From contig CAWHHZ010000014.1 of assembly GCA_963829355.1 (NCBI GenBank), forward strand, positions 283,667-347,666: DNA of 64,000 nt. Reading direction: 5' to 3'. The translations under genes were made by a program, and so were the position numbers. Under the pieces are notes generated by a model. The model did not search any database. It worked only from the letters and a program-made list of their open reading frames with translations, and was not told the origin of the DNA. This DNA comes from CAWHHZ01 sp963829355. Its GTDB lineage: Bacteria; Acidobacteriota; Thermoanaerobaculia; Gp7-AA8; JAHWKK01. Shown in pieces: positions 63,983-64,000 of the stretch. The stretch's first letter is position 1, and every line of letters begins with the position of its first letter.

Positions 63983-64000
63983 GGCGTCGTGAGGGTTTCC

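Overview
This 64 kb window of moderately GC-rich DNA carries about 50 chromosomal genes, one tRNA gene and many dispersed palindromic repeats. Gene content (PD40 beta-propeller/amidohydrolase fusion, MerR-TPR protein, SpoIVB-like S55 protein, PA/DUF11 metalloprotease, a stand-alone BoxB/PaaA-like protein, kaiBC, IspH and IspA) fits a free-living heterotrophic Gram-negative bacterium, most like the Acidobacteriota (Thermoanaerobaculia-type). That placement is inference; no rRNA gene is present. There is no sign of phage, plasmid, integron or CRISPR.

Layout. 1-5.2 kb: partial 5-oxoprolinase/hydantoinase, sulfotransferase, Na+/solute symporter, rlpA, two small membrane proteins. 5.2-10.2 kb: a signalling block with a hybrid histidine kinase and an overlapping receiver protein, divergent from kaiC-kaiB. 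10.5-14.1 kb: aminotransferase and penicillin acylase. 14.4-18.5 kb: methyltransferase divergent from a membrane glycosyltransferase - GT2 - YdjC/ChbG deacetylase set, probably lipid or cell-surface glycan work. 18.5-26.9 kb: PLD/cardiolipin synthase with an EEP phosphatase, a decayed vapBC pair, a FAD oxidoreductase, a GlsB-like membrane protein, MerR-TPR, PQQ sugar dehydrogenase with quinone reductase, and OsmC. 27-34.1 kb: propeller-amidohydrolase, threonine-dehydrogenase-like epimerase, proline iminopeptidase, DUF2784. 34.3-37.7 kb: peptide ABC importer (binding lipoprotein and two permeases, no ATPase). 38-45.3 kb: rnc - envC - degenerate S41 peptidase, then S55 protein and an exported beta-propeller. 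45.6-50.6 kb: tRNA-Phe, ispA, a chemoreceptor fused to a peptide-binding domain, and a receiver protein. 50.8-57.4 kb: broken secreted metalloprotease with a small partner, DUF3108 protein, ispH, GAF-HD-GYP protein. 57.5-63.9 kb: BoxB/PaaA-like diiron protein, beta-carbonic anhydrase, acid phosphatase lipoprotein, Gmad2/GerMN lipoprotein, transketolase.

Two features run through the window. First, a GTCATCCTGAGC...GCTCAGGATGAC palindromic repeat family sits mostly at gene 3' ends, often between convergent genes, and supplies the stop codon of three genes; larger inverted-repeat elements are nested in two copies or stand alone. Second, at least 14 otherwise well-conserved genes are split by single-base indels, mostly one surplus base. 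This looks more like uncorrected long-read assembly error than real gene decay, so most broken genes are annotated here across the break.

The most unusual items are the chemoreceptor whose C-terminus is a family-5 peptide-binding domain predicted to be cytoplasmic, the S41 peptidase homologue that has lost its Ser-Lys dyad next to envC, and the kaiBC/hybrid-kinase block with an altered second KaiC domain.
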